The notes below the pieces were generated by a model that saw only the letters and a program-made list of their open reading frames with translations, did not search any database and had not been told where the DNA came from. 64,000 bases of DNA, from NCBI GenBank assembly GCA_040004035.1, contig JAMPLN010000012.1. One strand, written 5' to 3'. Both the position numbers and the translations under genes were made by a program. Positions 28,345-37,441 of the stretch are shown here, piece by piece (position 1 is the first letter of the stretch; each line of letters begins with the position of its first letter). This DNA is from Microcoleus vaginatus_C. Its GTDB lineage: Bacteria; Cyanobacteriota; Cyanobacteriia; Cyanobacteriales; Microcoleaceae.

Positions 28345-28472
28345 TGAGTTTTGTCATAAATAGATGCACCGCTTAATTATATCGTTTCGGCTGCAAAGAT
28401 ATTGCTGTAGATATCGAGAGGAAAATCAAGACGAACAATTCTCATGGAGTGGCATTTGAGCTTTAATAAGTG

Positions 28473-28512
28473 TTAGCAATATTTTGATGTGTGAAGCGGA
28501 TATTCAAACGAG
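28473..28512. pseudogene. 40-bp footprint of the Crp-family gene's helix-turn-helix region
   Basis: These 40 bases match 31554-31593 inside the Crp-family gene at 38 of 40 positions (TTAGCAATAT-TTGATGTGT-AAGCGGATATTCAAACGAG, with one base differing at each dash). Similarity stops at both ends. Read on the minus strand it would encode the LNIRLTHQDIAN part of a regulator. It explains the spurious upstream extension of the CHAT-TPR frame. Confidence 0.75.
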
Positions 28513-28528
28513 AGGCCTCTCAAAAGTT

Positions 28529-31378
28529 ATGAAACTGCAAAAAATTGGATTGTCGGGACTGATCTCAATCTTAGCGGTGCTGACTATAGGCGAGTTTCGG
28601 TTTATCCCTAACTCTCAATTTAAAATCATCAATTCTCAGGCCTTGGCTCAAACCCAAGCTGAGCGGAAAGCCGAAGCAGACCGACTGTTCAAGCAAGGGA
28701 TTCAGCAGTATCAGATTAGTCAATTTCAAGCTGCTTTGCAGTCTTGGCAACAGGCACTAATAATTTATCGAGAAATTAAAGACCGCCAAAGCGAGGGGAA
28801 CGTTCTGGGAAGTCTTGGAATTGCTTACTTTCTCCTCGGCGACTACGCCAAAGCCATTGAGTACCAACAGCAGTGGTTGGCGATCGCCCGAGAAATTAAA
28901 GACCGCCAAAGCGAGGGGAAAGCTCTGGGAAATCTAGGAATTGCTTACAGTAACCTCGGCGACTACGCCAAAGCGGTCGAGTACCTTCAGCAGGTGTTGG
29001 CGATCGCCCGAGAAATTAAAGACCGCCAAAGCGAGGGGAAAGCTCTGGGAAATCTAGGAATTGCTTACAGTAACCTCGGCGACTACGCCAAAGCGGTCGA
29101 GTACGCTCAGCAGCACTTGGCGATCGCGCGAGAAATTAAAGACCGCCAAAGCGAGGGGGCGGCTCTGGGAAATCTGGGAATTGCTTACTTTTCCCTCGGC
29201 GACTACGCCAAAGCGCTCGAGTACGCTCAGCAGCAGTTGGCGATCGCGCGAGAAATTAAAGACCGCCCAAGCGAGGGGAAAGCTCTGGGAAATCTGGGAA
29301 TTGCTTACTTTTCCCTCGGCGACTACGCCAAAGCCATCGAGTACGCTCAGCAGGACTTGGCGATCGCGCGAGAAATTAAAGACCGCCAAAGCGAGGGGGC
29401 GGCTCTGGGAAATCTGGGAATTGCTTACCTTTCCCTCGGCGACGACGCCAAAGCCATCGAGTACACTCAGCAGTGGTTGGCGATCGCGCGCGAAATTAAA
29501 GACCGCCAAAGCGAGGGGAAAGCTCTGGGAAATCTGGGAAATGCTTACGATAACCTCGGCGACTACACCAAAGCCATCGAGTACCAACAGCAGTGGTTGG
29601 CGATCGCGCGAGAAATTAAAGACCGCCAAAGCGAGGGGGCGGCTCTGGGAAATCTGGGAATTGCTTACCGTAACCTCGGCGACTACGCCAAAGCCATCGA
29701 GTACGCTCAGCAGGACTTGGCGATCGCGCGAGAAATTAAAGACCGCCAAAGCGAGGGGGCGGCTCTGGGAAATCTGGGAATTGCTTACCATAACCTCGGC
29801 GACTACGCCAAAGCCATCGAGTACACTCAGCAGTGGTTGGCGATCGCGCGAGAAATTAAAGCCCGCCAAAGCGAGGGGCAAGCTCTGGGAAATCTGGGAT
29901 TGGCTCTCGCCAACTCTGGCAATCTCCCAGCAGCAGAGAAAACCCTACTTGATAGTATTAAAGTTTTGGAATCTCTCCGTGCTGGATTAGACGATGCCAA
30001 TAAAGTGTCAATATTTGAAACCCAAACTAGCCCCTACGTCAATTTACAACAAGTCCTCATTGCCCAGAAAAAAACTAATGAGGCTTTAGAAATTGCCGAA
30101 CGGGGTAGAGCCCGAGCTTTTGTGGAGTTGTTGGCATCTCGCCTTGCCCCATCTGCCTCTGTCACAACTACTATCAACCCCCCCAATATCCAGCAAATTC
30201 AACAAATCGCTAAAGAGCAAAACGCTACCCTCGTCGAGTATTCAACTATTGAGAATCAAGCCCTTTATATTTGGGTCATCAAGCCGACTGGTGAGATTAC
30301 CTTTCGCTCCGTTGACCTCAAATCTCTGAACATCAATCTACCCGAAGCCACCGAACAGACAAGAGTATCTGCTGCTCTGGGCACGAGAGGATTAAACGAG
30401 CAAGATACCGCCTTAGCTGAGATGATTCGCGGCACTCGCGAGGCTCTGGGTGTATCGGCGGGGGACACTGCCAATAAACAAACAGCTAATCCCCCTGCTT
30501 CTACCCCTGCTAATTCTCGGATAATCTACCCCAAATTACAGCAAAGTTATCAACTACTGATTCAACCCATTGCCGATCTTTTACCTACTGATCCGAATGC
30601 TCCGGTCATCTTCATTCCCCATAAATCCCTGTTTTTAGTTCCCTTTGCCGCCTTACAAAATCCGACAGGTCAATATCTGATTGAAAAACATACCATCCTC
30701 ACTGCTCCCGCCATTCAAATTTTGCAGTTAACCAGCCAATCACGGCAAAAAGTCCGACAACTTTCTCTGCCAAATAACCTCGTCGTTGGCAATCCAACCA
30801 TGCCCCAAATTGGCAACCCGCCGCGCCAATTAGCTCCCTTACCAGCAAGCGAACAGGAAGCAATTACAATTGCCAAACTTCTGAATACTCAAGCAATTAC
30901 AGGCTCTCAAGCGACTAAAGCATCGATTACTCAACAGATGCTAAAAGCCCGAATTATTCATCTGGCAACTCACGGATTACTCAATGAAGTGAAGAGGCGA
31001 GATTTACCGGGAGCGATCGCCCTGAGTCCATCAGGAAATGATGACGGATTGCTGACTTCGAGCGAAATCTTGGATTTAAAATTAAATGCTGAATTAGTGG
31101 TATTAAGTGCTTGCAATACTGGCAGAGGAAAACTGACAGGCGATGGTGTGCTTGGGTTATCTCGTGCTTTAATTAGTGCTGGTGTTTCCAGTATTATCGT
31201 TTCTCTGTGGTTAGTGCCCGACGATCCGACAGCGGAATTAATGGCAGAATTCTATCGCCAGTTACAGCTAAACCCGAATAAAGCTCAAGCTTTGCGGCAA
31301 GCGATGCTGATGACAATGAAGATGCACCCAACTCCGCAAGATTGGGCGGCGTTTACGCTAATTGGCGAAGCAGAATAA
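28529..31378 (+). CDS. CHAT-domain (caspase-like) protein with TPR repeats
   Basis: About 949 residues. Met at 28529 is chosen: it starts a signal-like stretch (MKLQKIGLSGLISILAVLTI) ending at ALAQTQ, and the 15 codons before it come from a duplicated regulator fragment. Eleven or so TPR units of 40 residues follow (LGNLGIAYxxLGDYAKAIEY pattern), nine of them almost identical. The C-terminal CHAT protease domain has the His motif HLATHG (His about 815) and Cys motif VLSACNTG (Cys about 862), with the DGVLGLSRALISAGV segment after it. CHAT proteins include separase-like and Craspase-type proteases. If the leader is real, it acts in the periplasm; otherwise it is a membrane-tethered protein. 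A Crp-family gene is convergent 18 bases downstream. Confidence 0.88.
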   Translation: MKLQKIGLSGLISILAVLTIGEFRFIPNSQFKIINSQALAQTQAERKAEADRLFKQGIQQYQISQFQAALQSWQQALIIYREIKDRQSEGNVLGSLGIAYFLLGDYAKAIEYQQQWLAIAREIKDRQSEGKALGNLGIAYSNLGDYAKAVEYLQQVLAIAREIKDRQSEGKALGNLGIAYSNLGDYAKAVEYAQQHLAIAREIKDRQSEGAALGNLGIAYFSLGDYAKALEYAQQQLAIAREIKDRPSEGKALGNLGIAYFSLGDYAKAIEYAQQDLAIAREIKDRQSEGAALGNLGIAYLSLGDDAKAIEYTQQWLAIAREIKDRQSEGKALGNLGNAYDNLGDYTKAIEYQQQWLAIAREIKDRQSEGAALGNLGIAYRNLGDYAKAIEYAQQDLAIAREIKDRQSEGAALGNLGIAYHNLGDYAKAIEYTQQWLAIAREIKARQSEGQALGNLGLALANSGNLPAAEKTLLDSIKVLESLRAGLDDANKVSIFETQTSPYVNLQQVLIAQKKTNEALEIAERGRARAFVELLASRLAPSASVTTTINPPNIQQIQQIAKEQNATLVEYSTIENQALYIWVIKPTGEITFRSVDLKSLNINLPEATEQTRVSAALGTRGLNEQDTALAEMIRGTREALGVSAGDTANKQTANPPASTPANSRIIYPKLQQSYQLLIQPIADLLPTDPNAPVIFIPHKSLFLVPFAALQNPTGQYLIEKHTILTAPAIQILQLTSQSRQKVRQLSLPNNLVVGNPTMPQIGNPPRQLAPLPASEQEAITIAKLLNTQAITGSQATKASITQQMLKARIIHLATHGLLNEVKRRDLPGAIALSPSGNDDGLLTSSEILDLKLNAELVVLSACNTGRGKLTGDGVLGLSRALISAGVSSIIVSLWLVPDDPTAELMAEFYRQLQLNPNKAQALRQAMLMTMKMHPTPQDWAAFTLIGEAE
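28771..29890. repeat. 120-bp tandem repeats coding the TPRs
   Basis: GAAATTAAAG(A/C)CCGCC recurs ten times at exact 120-bp spacing (28771 to 29851), with over 90% identity among units and a GGCGATCGC octamer in nearly all. The long reverse-strand open frame here is an artefact of the repeats. Confidence 0.9.
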
Positions 31379-31396
31379 GATGTTTTTCTGCGCTTG

Positions 31397-32050
31397 CTAC
31401 ACTGCTTGAGGGTTGCAGCCAAACAAATCGGAGGTGGACGCAAAAACATCTTTGTTAAGTATTAAATGCCGATCGCCATCTCGACTGATTAACCCTTGCT
31501 GCTGCAATTTCCCCAGCATTCGAGTTACTGTTACCCGCGTCGTGCAAATCGCATTAGCAATATCTTGATGTGTCAAGCGGATATTCAAACGAGTTCCCTC
31601 AACCACAGGCTGACCAAATTCCTGTTGCAATAATAGCAGTAGCTGATACAAACGGTCATCTACTCGCCGCTGTCCGGCGATCGCTAAAATTGCTTCCATT
31701 TGCCGCAGCCGCCGTACCATTTGAGGTAGCAACTCGTGAGCTAATTGAGGAGAAGCTTCGATTTCCACCATAGAATACCACATCAAATAAATATCTGATG
31801 TCGCCGTAGCTCGGTAAGTCTGCAAGCTTGTCAACCACAAACCGAAGCACATCGAAGGCCCAACCCAACCCAAAAGTCCTTCTTCCCCGGTTGGGTAAAG
31901 CGTACTCAGTTGTGCTAGACCTTGACAGACTCGCCAAAGACCGTGCGACATCATAGGAATGGTTTCGCCCTTAGCATAAAAATGCAAGTTTCGAGTCGCT
32001 CCTGTGTTATGCTGGATTTCCGCTAAAAGTGCTTTGGATGTTGGTGGCAT
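31397..32050 (-). CDS. Crp/Fnr-family transcriptional regulator
   Basis: A 217-residue regulator. The N-terminal half is a cyclic-nucleotide-binding-like beta-barrel (LHFYAKGETIPM, LSTLYPTGEEGLLG), but the typical cAMP phosphate-binding motif is not visible. The C-terminal winged helix has THQDIANAICTTRVTVTRML near 165-184, closely NtcA/Crp-like. Likely a DNA-binding regulator of nearby or stress genes; the effector is unknown. It converges on the CHAT-TPR gene, and a footprint of its HTH region precedes that gene, so the two may have a shared history. Confidence 0.85.
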   Translation of the reverse strand: MPPTSKALLAEIQHNTGATRNLHFYAKGETIPMMSHGLWRVCQGLAQLSTLYPTGEEGLLGWVGPSMCFGLWLTSLQTYRATATSDIYLMWYSMVEIEASPQLAHELLPQMVRRLRQMEAILAIAGQRRVDDRLYQLLLLLQQEFGQPVVEGTRLNIRLTHQDIANAICTTRVTVTRMLGKLQQQGLISRDGDRHLILNKDVFASTSDLFGCNPQAV

Positions 32051-32453
32051 ATCCCTTATTTCCAGCTAAAAAACATTTGTCTGAGACCTACGCCTCTGAC
32101 TCTAACCGGCAAAGGTAAAGGTTTGGTAATCGTCTGGTTAGCGCCAAGATAAACTTTAGTCATTAGTCATTAGTCATTAGTTGTTATAAAATGACTGAGA
32201 ACATGGTAAATTATGCAAAATAAATGCCCTCGTTATTGCCGGCATATTAAATAAATATTTAAGTGGAAGAATCAATCAGACTATTTGTTAATAAATAGTG
32301 GGTTGCTCAAGGTTTTATAGAAAACCGAGGCGAGTTCTGAAGTTCGATCTCACTCCCAGACCCGCCGAGTCAACTGCTGCTATCTGCTGCCACAACCTTC
32401 AAGAACTTCTAAAATAGTTCAAGAAGATATCAAAAGACAAAGTAAGGTTTTTC
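32051..32453. other. Intergenic region with heptamer repeat
   Basis: 403 bp, divergent promoter space between the Crp-family gene and hslO. A TAGTCAT heptamer is repeated three times at 32157-32180. No gene seen. Confidence 0.5.
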
Positions 32454-33353
32454 ATGGCCGATCAATTAATTCGCGCTACAGCCGCAGAGGGCGGAATTCG
32501 CGCTGTAGGCGTCATTTCCACCCGCCTCACCGAAGAAGCAAGACAGCGGCACAAGCTCTCCTACGTGGCTACAGCGGCCCTCGGCCGCACAATGTCGGCA
32601 GGGCTGTTACTCGCCTCCAGCATGAAACGCCCCGAATCGAGAGTCAATATTCGCATCAAAGGAGATGGGCCGCTGGGCGGGCTTCTAGTGGATGCGGGAC
32701 TTGATGGAACAGTTCGAGGTTATGTGGACAATCCCGGAGTGGAATTGCCGCCCAATGCTAAAGGCAAACTCGACGTTGGCGGGGCAATAGGTGACGGTTA
32801 TTTGTACGTGGTGCGGGACGTTGGATACGGATTCCCTTATTCAAGTACGGTAGAATTGGTTTCCGGCGAAATTGGCGACGATCTGACTCATTATTTGGCA
32901 ACCTCGGAGCAAACGCCTTCGGCTCTGGTTCTGGGGGTGTTTGTGGGGGCGGGCGGGGTACAAGCGTCTGGGGGTGTGCTGTTGCAGGTTCTGCCGAAGG
33001 CGGCAACGGACGAAAAATTGGTGCAAACTTTAGAATCTAGAGTTGCTGAATTGTCGGGCTTTACGCCACTGCTGCGATCGGGCAAAACGCTGCACCAGAT
33101 TCTCGAAGAGTTACTGGGAGATATGGGTCTGGAAATTTTCCCGGAAACTCAGATGGTGCGCTTTGACTGCGGCTGTTCGTTCGATCGAGTTTTAGGCGCT
33201 CTGAAAATGTTGGGCGAAGCGGAACTCCAAGACATGATTGAAAAAGATGGGGGGGCTGAGGCTACTTGCCATTTCTGCAACGAGGTTTACAAAGCTAATA
33301 GCGACCAACTTGCGGAACTGATCGGCGATTTGCGATCAAACTCCGGTTCTTGA
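32454..33353 (+). CDS. hslO: Hsp33 redox-regulated chaperone
   Basis: A 299-residue holding chaperone activated by oxidation. The C-terminal zinc site has the expected four cysteines as DCGCS (about 239, 241) and CHFC (272, 275). The N-terminal RATAAEGGIRAVGVISTRL and the RVNIRIKGDGPLGG core are family signatures. Cytoplasmic. Single gene. Confidence 0.96.
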   Translation: MADQLIRATAAEGGIRAVGVISTRLTEEARQRHKLSYVATAALGRTMSAGLLLASSMKRPESRVNIRIKGDGPLGGLLVDAGLDGTVRGYVDNPGVELPPNAKGKLDVGGAIGDGYLYVVRDVGYGFPYSSTVELVSGEIGDDLTHYLATSEQTPSALVLGVFVGAGGVQASGGVLLQVLPKAATDEKLVQTLESRVAELSGFTPLLRSGKTLHQILEELLGDMGLEIFPETQMVRFDCGCSFDRVLGALKMLGEAELQDMIEKDGGAEATCHFCNEVYKANSDQLAELIGDLRSNSGS

Positions 33354-33479
33354 GACGATAATGTGTAATTGGCTCTATTGAGTGCGAGTTAGGGATGACG
33401 GCCTTGACCAATTGCCAATTACGCATTATCAATTACCTAATCACAAAATTTTGATTTTGGCGGTTTGGCGATCGGCTCT

Positions 33480-33870
33480 TGCAGCCTGGGGCCGACCGGA
33501 GGATGTAAAAGTAAGGAACCCCACGCTTAAAAGCGGGGCTTTCAAGACAGTCCGGCTCTGTGAGCGGGATTGAACCGAAAACCCAAACCTTACCAGAGAC
33601 AGGATCAGACTTACGTTTTTTGAGTCACGATACCGGAAAATGCGACGCTAGTTTTCCGCTCTATCGCTGAGAGTTAAACAGGACCGGGTGGGGTCAAACC
33701 AGTGCTTTCAGCCTAACAAGCTCACAAAACATTCAAGGGAGCGAACCTTACCCCGAAAGGGAGATTGAGGCAACCATACCTCACCGGAGAGGCCACCCGA
33801 CCTCTCCAACCCCGAAAGGGGATTCAAGGCGACGGTCGTCGCAGCCGCCTTCCTCCCCATGCCTAAAGTC
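33480..33870 (-). other. Hairpin-rich non-coding block; possible IS200/IS605 end or structured RNA
   Basis: 629 bp (33354-33982) lack a credible gene. Within it, on the minus strand, lie two stem-loops with GAAA/TTTC-type tetraloops (CCCCGAAAGGGG on the plus strand near 33812, CCCCGAAAGGGAG near 33751), a GGAGAGG...CCTCTCC hairpin between them, and at the far end a CCCCGCTTTTAAGCGTGGGG stem near 33518-33540. The last stem resembles the right end of IS200/IS605-type elements with their omega-RNA. No TnpB frame remains. It could instead be an unrelated structured RNA. Confidence 0.3.
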
Positions 33871-33982
33871 AAGGGCTGCCCGCTCGTTTTTTGGTGATGA
33901 ATACATTTTATAGAGCAGTTGATAGCAGCGCTCGCAGTTTTTAAATAACTAACGCTGGCTGGTTGCTGTTTGTGGTGAGGAT

Positions 33983-36046
33983 ATGAGTCAAGATCGCAAA
34001 ATACCAGGCCGTTGGTCTGCATCAGAATCTTTGGAGTCAACAAAGGATACTTCGTCGCTGGTGCGTTTACCAGCAAGGAAAAACCGGGCTGAACGACTTA
34101 AAGAGCTCCGAGAGTTGGTTACTTCGGGAAAACTGCCGGGAGGGCATCTGGAACTACCGCCGAATTTATCTGGGGAAAACTCGCAGCCGCCGGGGGAACA
34201 CAATCCGTTTTGGCGAAACTGGTCGAATAAGTGGCAGTTTTGGCTGGCGCTGAGTTTGATGCTATCGGTGGGTATGGGGTTTGTGGCAATTGCGTCTTTA
34301 CTCAACCTGACCTCACAGTCCAATTGCTCAAAGATTTTTTGGCCAACGGCTTCTGCTAACGATCGCTTTTTTTGTGCTCAAGAAGCAGCAAGCAAGCGGA
34401 CGGCGGATGATTTGCTCAGGGCGATCGAATTAGTGAATGCTTTGCCACAAGACCATCCGCTGCGGCCGAGAATTAACACTCAAATCGAGCGGTGGTCGGA
34501 GGATATTCTCAGGCTGGGAAATGCTACTTTCCAAGAAGGAAAGCTGGAGGAGGCGATTGCGCTCGCTCGCAAGGTTCCTAAAGACGTTCCCGCTTACCCG
34601 ACGGTTGAAAAGCAGATTGAAAAGTGGCAGTCGATATGGAGCGAGGCAGAGAAAATTTACCGCACGGCTGAAGACCACTTGCGTCAGGAAGAGTGGACGC
34701 TGGCTTTCAGCCAAGCTACTCTGCTTTTGGATTTGGGAAATACTTTCTGGGAATCGGCTAAGTACGAGGAATTGACTAAGCTAATTCAGACGACTCGGGC
34801 TGAGGGCAATAAGTTGCTAAAAGCCCGCAATACAGCCTCCGAGGGAGGTCTCGACAATCTGGTGACGGGGATTAAGCTGGCTCAGGGAATTGGTCAAAAC
34901 AGTTATTTGTATCAAGCTGCCAATAAAGCGATCGCGGAATTTAGCAAGAAAATTCTGGATATCGCCCAAAAACGATTGCAGGCAGGGGATTGGCAGGAGG
35001 CGATCGCGATCGCTAACAAGATTCCAGAGTCGGCAAATTTAAGGGAACAAGTACAAGATTTTAATGAGTTGGCGAATGCTACTTCTCAGGCTTTGACTGG
35101 CTCTGTTGAGGGTTTCTCCAAGGCGATCGAGATTGCTCAAAAGTTGAATTCGGGCCGCCCTTTATACAAACAAGCTCAAGATTTAGTCGGCCGCTGGCAG
35201 CAAGAAATGGCTGATGTGAAAGTTTTGGATTTGGCAAGCAGGCTGGCGGCGCCGGGTGGGGTAAATGATTTGAGGGCTGCCATCGCGCAATTGCAAACAG
35301 TCCCTCAATCAAATCCCCGCGCTTCGGAAGCTCGCAGTCAAATTAGCAGCTTGACTCGTCAAATCGAGCTGCTGGAAGATAGTCCGTATTTGCAAAGAGC
35401 GAACGATTTGGCGAGTACGGGCGATCCGAATGCTCTGGAAGCTGCCGTCGCTCAAGCTTCTCGGATAGCTAGAGGTAGGGCGCTTTACGTGGAAGCTCAA
35501 ACCAAAATTCAAGCTTGGATCGAGAGGAGACAGCGGCTTGTTGACCAGCCGTTTTTGGATAGAGCTCAGCAGCTAGCGGCGGGGGGCAATTTGGCGGGGG
35601 CAATTGAGATGGCCCGCCGGATTCGATCGGGACGGGTGCTTTATGAGGAAGCTCGATCGAACATTCGGACTTGGGAGGCTCAATTTCAAGGCGAGCAAGG
35701 TTTGCAGAACGCCCGTCAGACAGCCCGAGCGGGGACTGCGGAGGCTCTGCAAACGGCTATTGCGCTGGCTCTTCAGGTGCCGGAGTCGAGTTCGCTCCGG
35801 TGGCAGGCGAGTGAGGCAATTGATGAGTGGAGCCAGCGGATTTTGGCGCTTGGTGTGGAACAGTCGTCGTCGGATCTGGCTGGGGCGATCGCGACTTTGA
35901 AGAAAATTCCTTCGGGTACTCGGGCTTTTGAGCAAGCTCGATCGCAAATCAAAGTTTGGGAGGAGTCGCTGGACCCTCCCGATGCTGAATCTCCCCCTCC
36001 CGAACCGCCGGAAACTGAGCCACCTAGCAGCTCTAGGAGTCGGTAA
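33983..36046 (+). CDS. Large single-pass membrane protein with TPR-like helical repeats, function unknown
   Basis: A 687-residue protein. About 85 hydrophilic N-terminal residues lead to one membrane helix near 87-110 (FWLALSLMLSVGMGFVAIAS). The rest is a long run of helical repeats of about 60-70 residues with recurring features (ALARKVPKD, AIAIANKIPES, AIEMARRIRSG, AIATLKKIPSG) each followed by an IxxWxxR/E helix. They look like TPR/Sel1-type solenoids. The C-terminus is Pro/Glu-rich. No catalytic motif. A cytoplasmic N-terminus with an extracytoplasmic scaffold is the simplest reading. Confidence 0.75.
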   Translation: MSQDRKIPGRWSASESLESTKDTSSLVRLPARKNRAERLKELRELVTSGKLPGGHLELPPNLSGENSQPPGEHNPFWRNWSNKWQFWLALSLMLSVGMGFVAIASLLNLTSQSNCSKIFWPTASANDRFFCAQEAASKRTADDLLRAIELVNALPQDHPLRPRINTQIERWSEDILRLGNATFQEGKLEEAIALARKVPKDVPAYPTVEKQIEKWQSIWSEAEKIYRTAEDHLRQEEWTLAFSQATLLLDLGNTFWESAKYEELTKLIQTTRAEGNKLLKARNTASEGGLDNLVTGIKLAQGIGQNSYLYQAANKAIAEFSKKILDIAQKRLQAGDWQEAIAIANKIPESANLREQVQDFNELANATSQALTGSVEGFSKAIEIAQKLNSGRPLYKQAQDLVGRWQQEMADVKVLDLASRLAAPGGVNDLRAAIAQLQTVPQSNPRASEARSQISSLTRQIELLEDSPYLQRANDLASTGDPNALEAAVAQASRIARGRALYVEAQTKIQAWIERRQRLVDQPFLDRAQQLAAGGNLAGAIEMARRIRSGRVLYEEARSNIRTWEAQFQGEQGLQNARQTARAGTAEALQTAIALALQVPESSSLRWQASEAIDEWSQRILALGVEQSSSDLAGAIATLKKIPSGTRAFEQARSQIKVWEESLDPPDAESPPPEPPETEPPSSSRSR

Positions 36047-36118
36047 ATTGGAGGGTGAGAAGGTGCTAACTAATATCTTTACTTCTCTGTATTACTTCTC
36101 TGTATTAGGGAACCAAAA

Positions 36119-36529
36119 ATGAAAACGCCCAAGCAAGTGATCCAAGACTGGGTTTCTGCTTATAACGCTCGTGACCCTCACGCCCTGATCGAGCTTTATC
36201 ACGATGATGCAGAGAACCATCAAGTTGCCTTTGGCGCTCCTATAAACGGGCGTGAGGCATTGCTTGAGAGTTTTGTTACCTTCTTCCAAGCTTTTCCAGA
36301 CAATTACACGCACGTTGAGAATCTGTTTGAGGATGGCGAGTGGGCGATCGTCGAGTGGACTGGTGGCGGCACATTTCTAGGTGAGTTTGGTGGCAACCTA
36401 CCAACTGGCAAAAGTTTTACGCTGCAAGGCTGTGGCTTCTTTCATGTTGTTGATGGCAAAATCCATTTTCAACGCGGTTATATAGACAAGCACACTTGGT
36501 TCATGCAGATTGGGCTACCGATATCATAA
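36119..36529 (+). CDS. SnoaL/NTF2-like family protein
   Basis: A 136-residue alpha+beta barrel protein of the SnoaL-like / nuclear transport factor 2 superfamily: a VIQDWVSAYNARDPHALIELY start, the hydrophobic GTFLGEFGGN and GCGFFHVVDGKIHFQRGYID strands. Members are small cytoplasmic enzymes or binding proteins, such as polyketide cyclases. The substrate is unknown. It is 72 bases after the repeat protein, so possibly cotranscribed. Confidence 0.75.
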   Translation: MKTPKQVIQDWVSAYNARDPHALIELYHDDAENHQVAFGAPINGREALLESFVTFFQAFPDNYTHVENLFEDGEWAIVEWTGGGTFLGEFGGNLPTGKSFTLQGCGFFHVVDGKIHFQRGYIDKHTWFMQIGLPIS

Positions 36530-36666
36530 GCTTCCTGTTGTGCAACTGTACAATTATTTCGCATCAAGTCTTTGCTGACTAAAACCTGCATGGCAGCTAG
36601 AGACTACCGAAAAAAGGTGCTTTTTCCCGATGCTTGCAATCCCATTAAAATGACTAATTCCAGAGC

Positions 36667-37140
36667 CTAAACATCCGCCGGATTGAGGTGCATCATTGCC
36701 CAAGTGGTGTAAGTGCCGATCGGACTCCAAAGTATGTAAGGCAGCAATAACAGGGCGGCAGGCTCGGAAACTTGCAACACACTTAAAGCTAGTATTACGC
36801 TTAAAATAGCCCCCGTTCCGCCAATTATTGTGCCGACTTTTAGGCTCCTAACTTTGCACATAACCGAGGTGTAAGACATAGTTACTATTTCTAAAAGCAG
36901 GTACAAACCCATTCTCAGCCAAGTCTCCTGAGTTCCCGGTTCTTTTTCCCACACAATCACTGCTGACCAAGCTGCACAAATAAAAATTACTGTCCAAATT
37001 AGGGGAATTGCTTTTTCAAATACTAGCCATCTCGGACGCTGCAAGCGGTTGAACCATTGGATGTCGCTGGGGGGGATGAAGTTAGCTGCTAGTGCTACTA
37101 TCAAGGCGACGCCTCCAATTACCATCCAGGATTTAATCAT
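36667..37140 (-). CDS. TspO/MBR family membrane protein
   Basis: A 157-residue, five-helix membrane protein of the TspO / peripheral benzodiazepine-receptor family. PPSDIQWFNRLQRPRW matches the usual N-terminal loop, WTVIFICAAWSAVIVWE follows, and the C-terminal PYILWSPIGTYTTWAMMHLN matches the family. Usually involved in tetrapyrrole or stress-linked transport. The key Trp/Pro pattern (PPxxW) is kept. Several conserved Trp positions differ, so it is a divergent member. Confidence 0.75.
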   Translation of the reverse strand: MIKSWMVIGGVALIVALAANFIPPSDIQWFNRLQRPRWLVFEKAIPLIWTVIFICAAWSAVIVWEKEPGTQETWLRMGLYLLLEIVTMSYTSVMCKVRSLKVGTIIGGTGAILSVILALSVLQVSEPAALLLLPYILWSPIGTYTTWAMMHLNPADV

Positions 37141-37441
37141 TTTTTTACCTTGGGCGAGGTTGACAGGTTCAATTCAGCAGATATTATCTCTAATTTTGGC
37201 GATCGCGCAATCTGTCGCTAGTTATATTAGGTTTGGCCCGTCACAAAACCCAACATCAGTTGAAAAGTAATTTAGACTTCTGGGAAACCTCAATTTATTT
37301 TATTCAATTCCGCTTCATAATATAAAAAATGTGACTCTTGCTCCCTCCCCTTGAAAAGGGGAGGGTTCCGGGTCTGCTTTTCAGTAAAATTGACCAGTAA
37401 ATTGAACAAAAAGTCTCTTAGTCTTTCAAAACAATCTGCGA
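37141..37441. other. Intergenic region
   Basis: 301 bp with no gene or clear repeat; AT-rich near 37310-37330. Confidence 0.5.

Noticed and set aside
28771..29890. Possible CRISPR array
   Set aside because: Repeat units have no unique spacers; they encode TPR units in frame.
29054..29990. 275- and 309-residue open frames in the TPR repeat region
   Set aside because: Shadows of the 120-bp coding repeat; no family and no start signal.
33540..33600. tRNA-like GGTTCAATCCCGC on the minus strand
   Set aside because: The T-loop motif has no matching T stem, anticodon arm or acceptor stem.
33740..33840. Possible short CRISPR (two CCCCGAAAGGGG-type repeats 61 bases apart)
   Set aside because: Only two imperfect copies, no regular spacing, and flanks differ; treated as hairpins.
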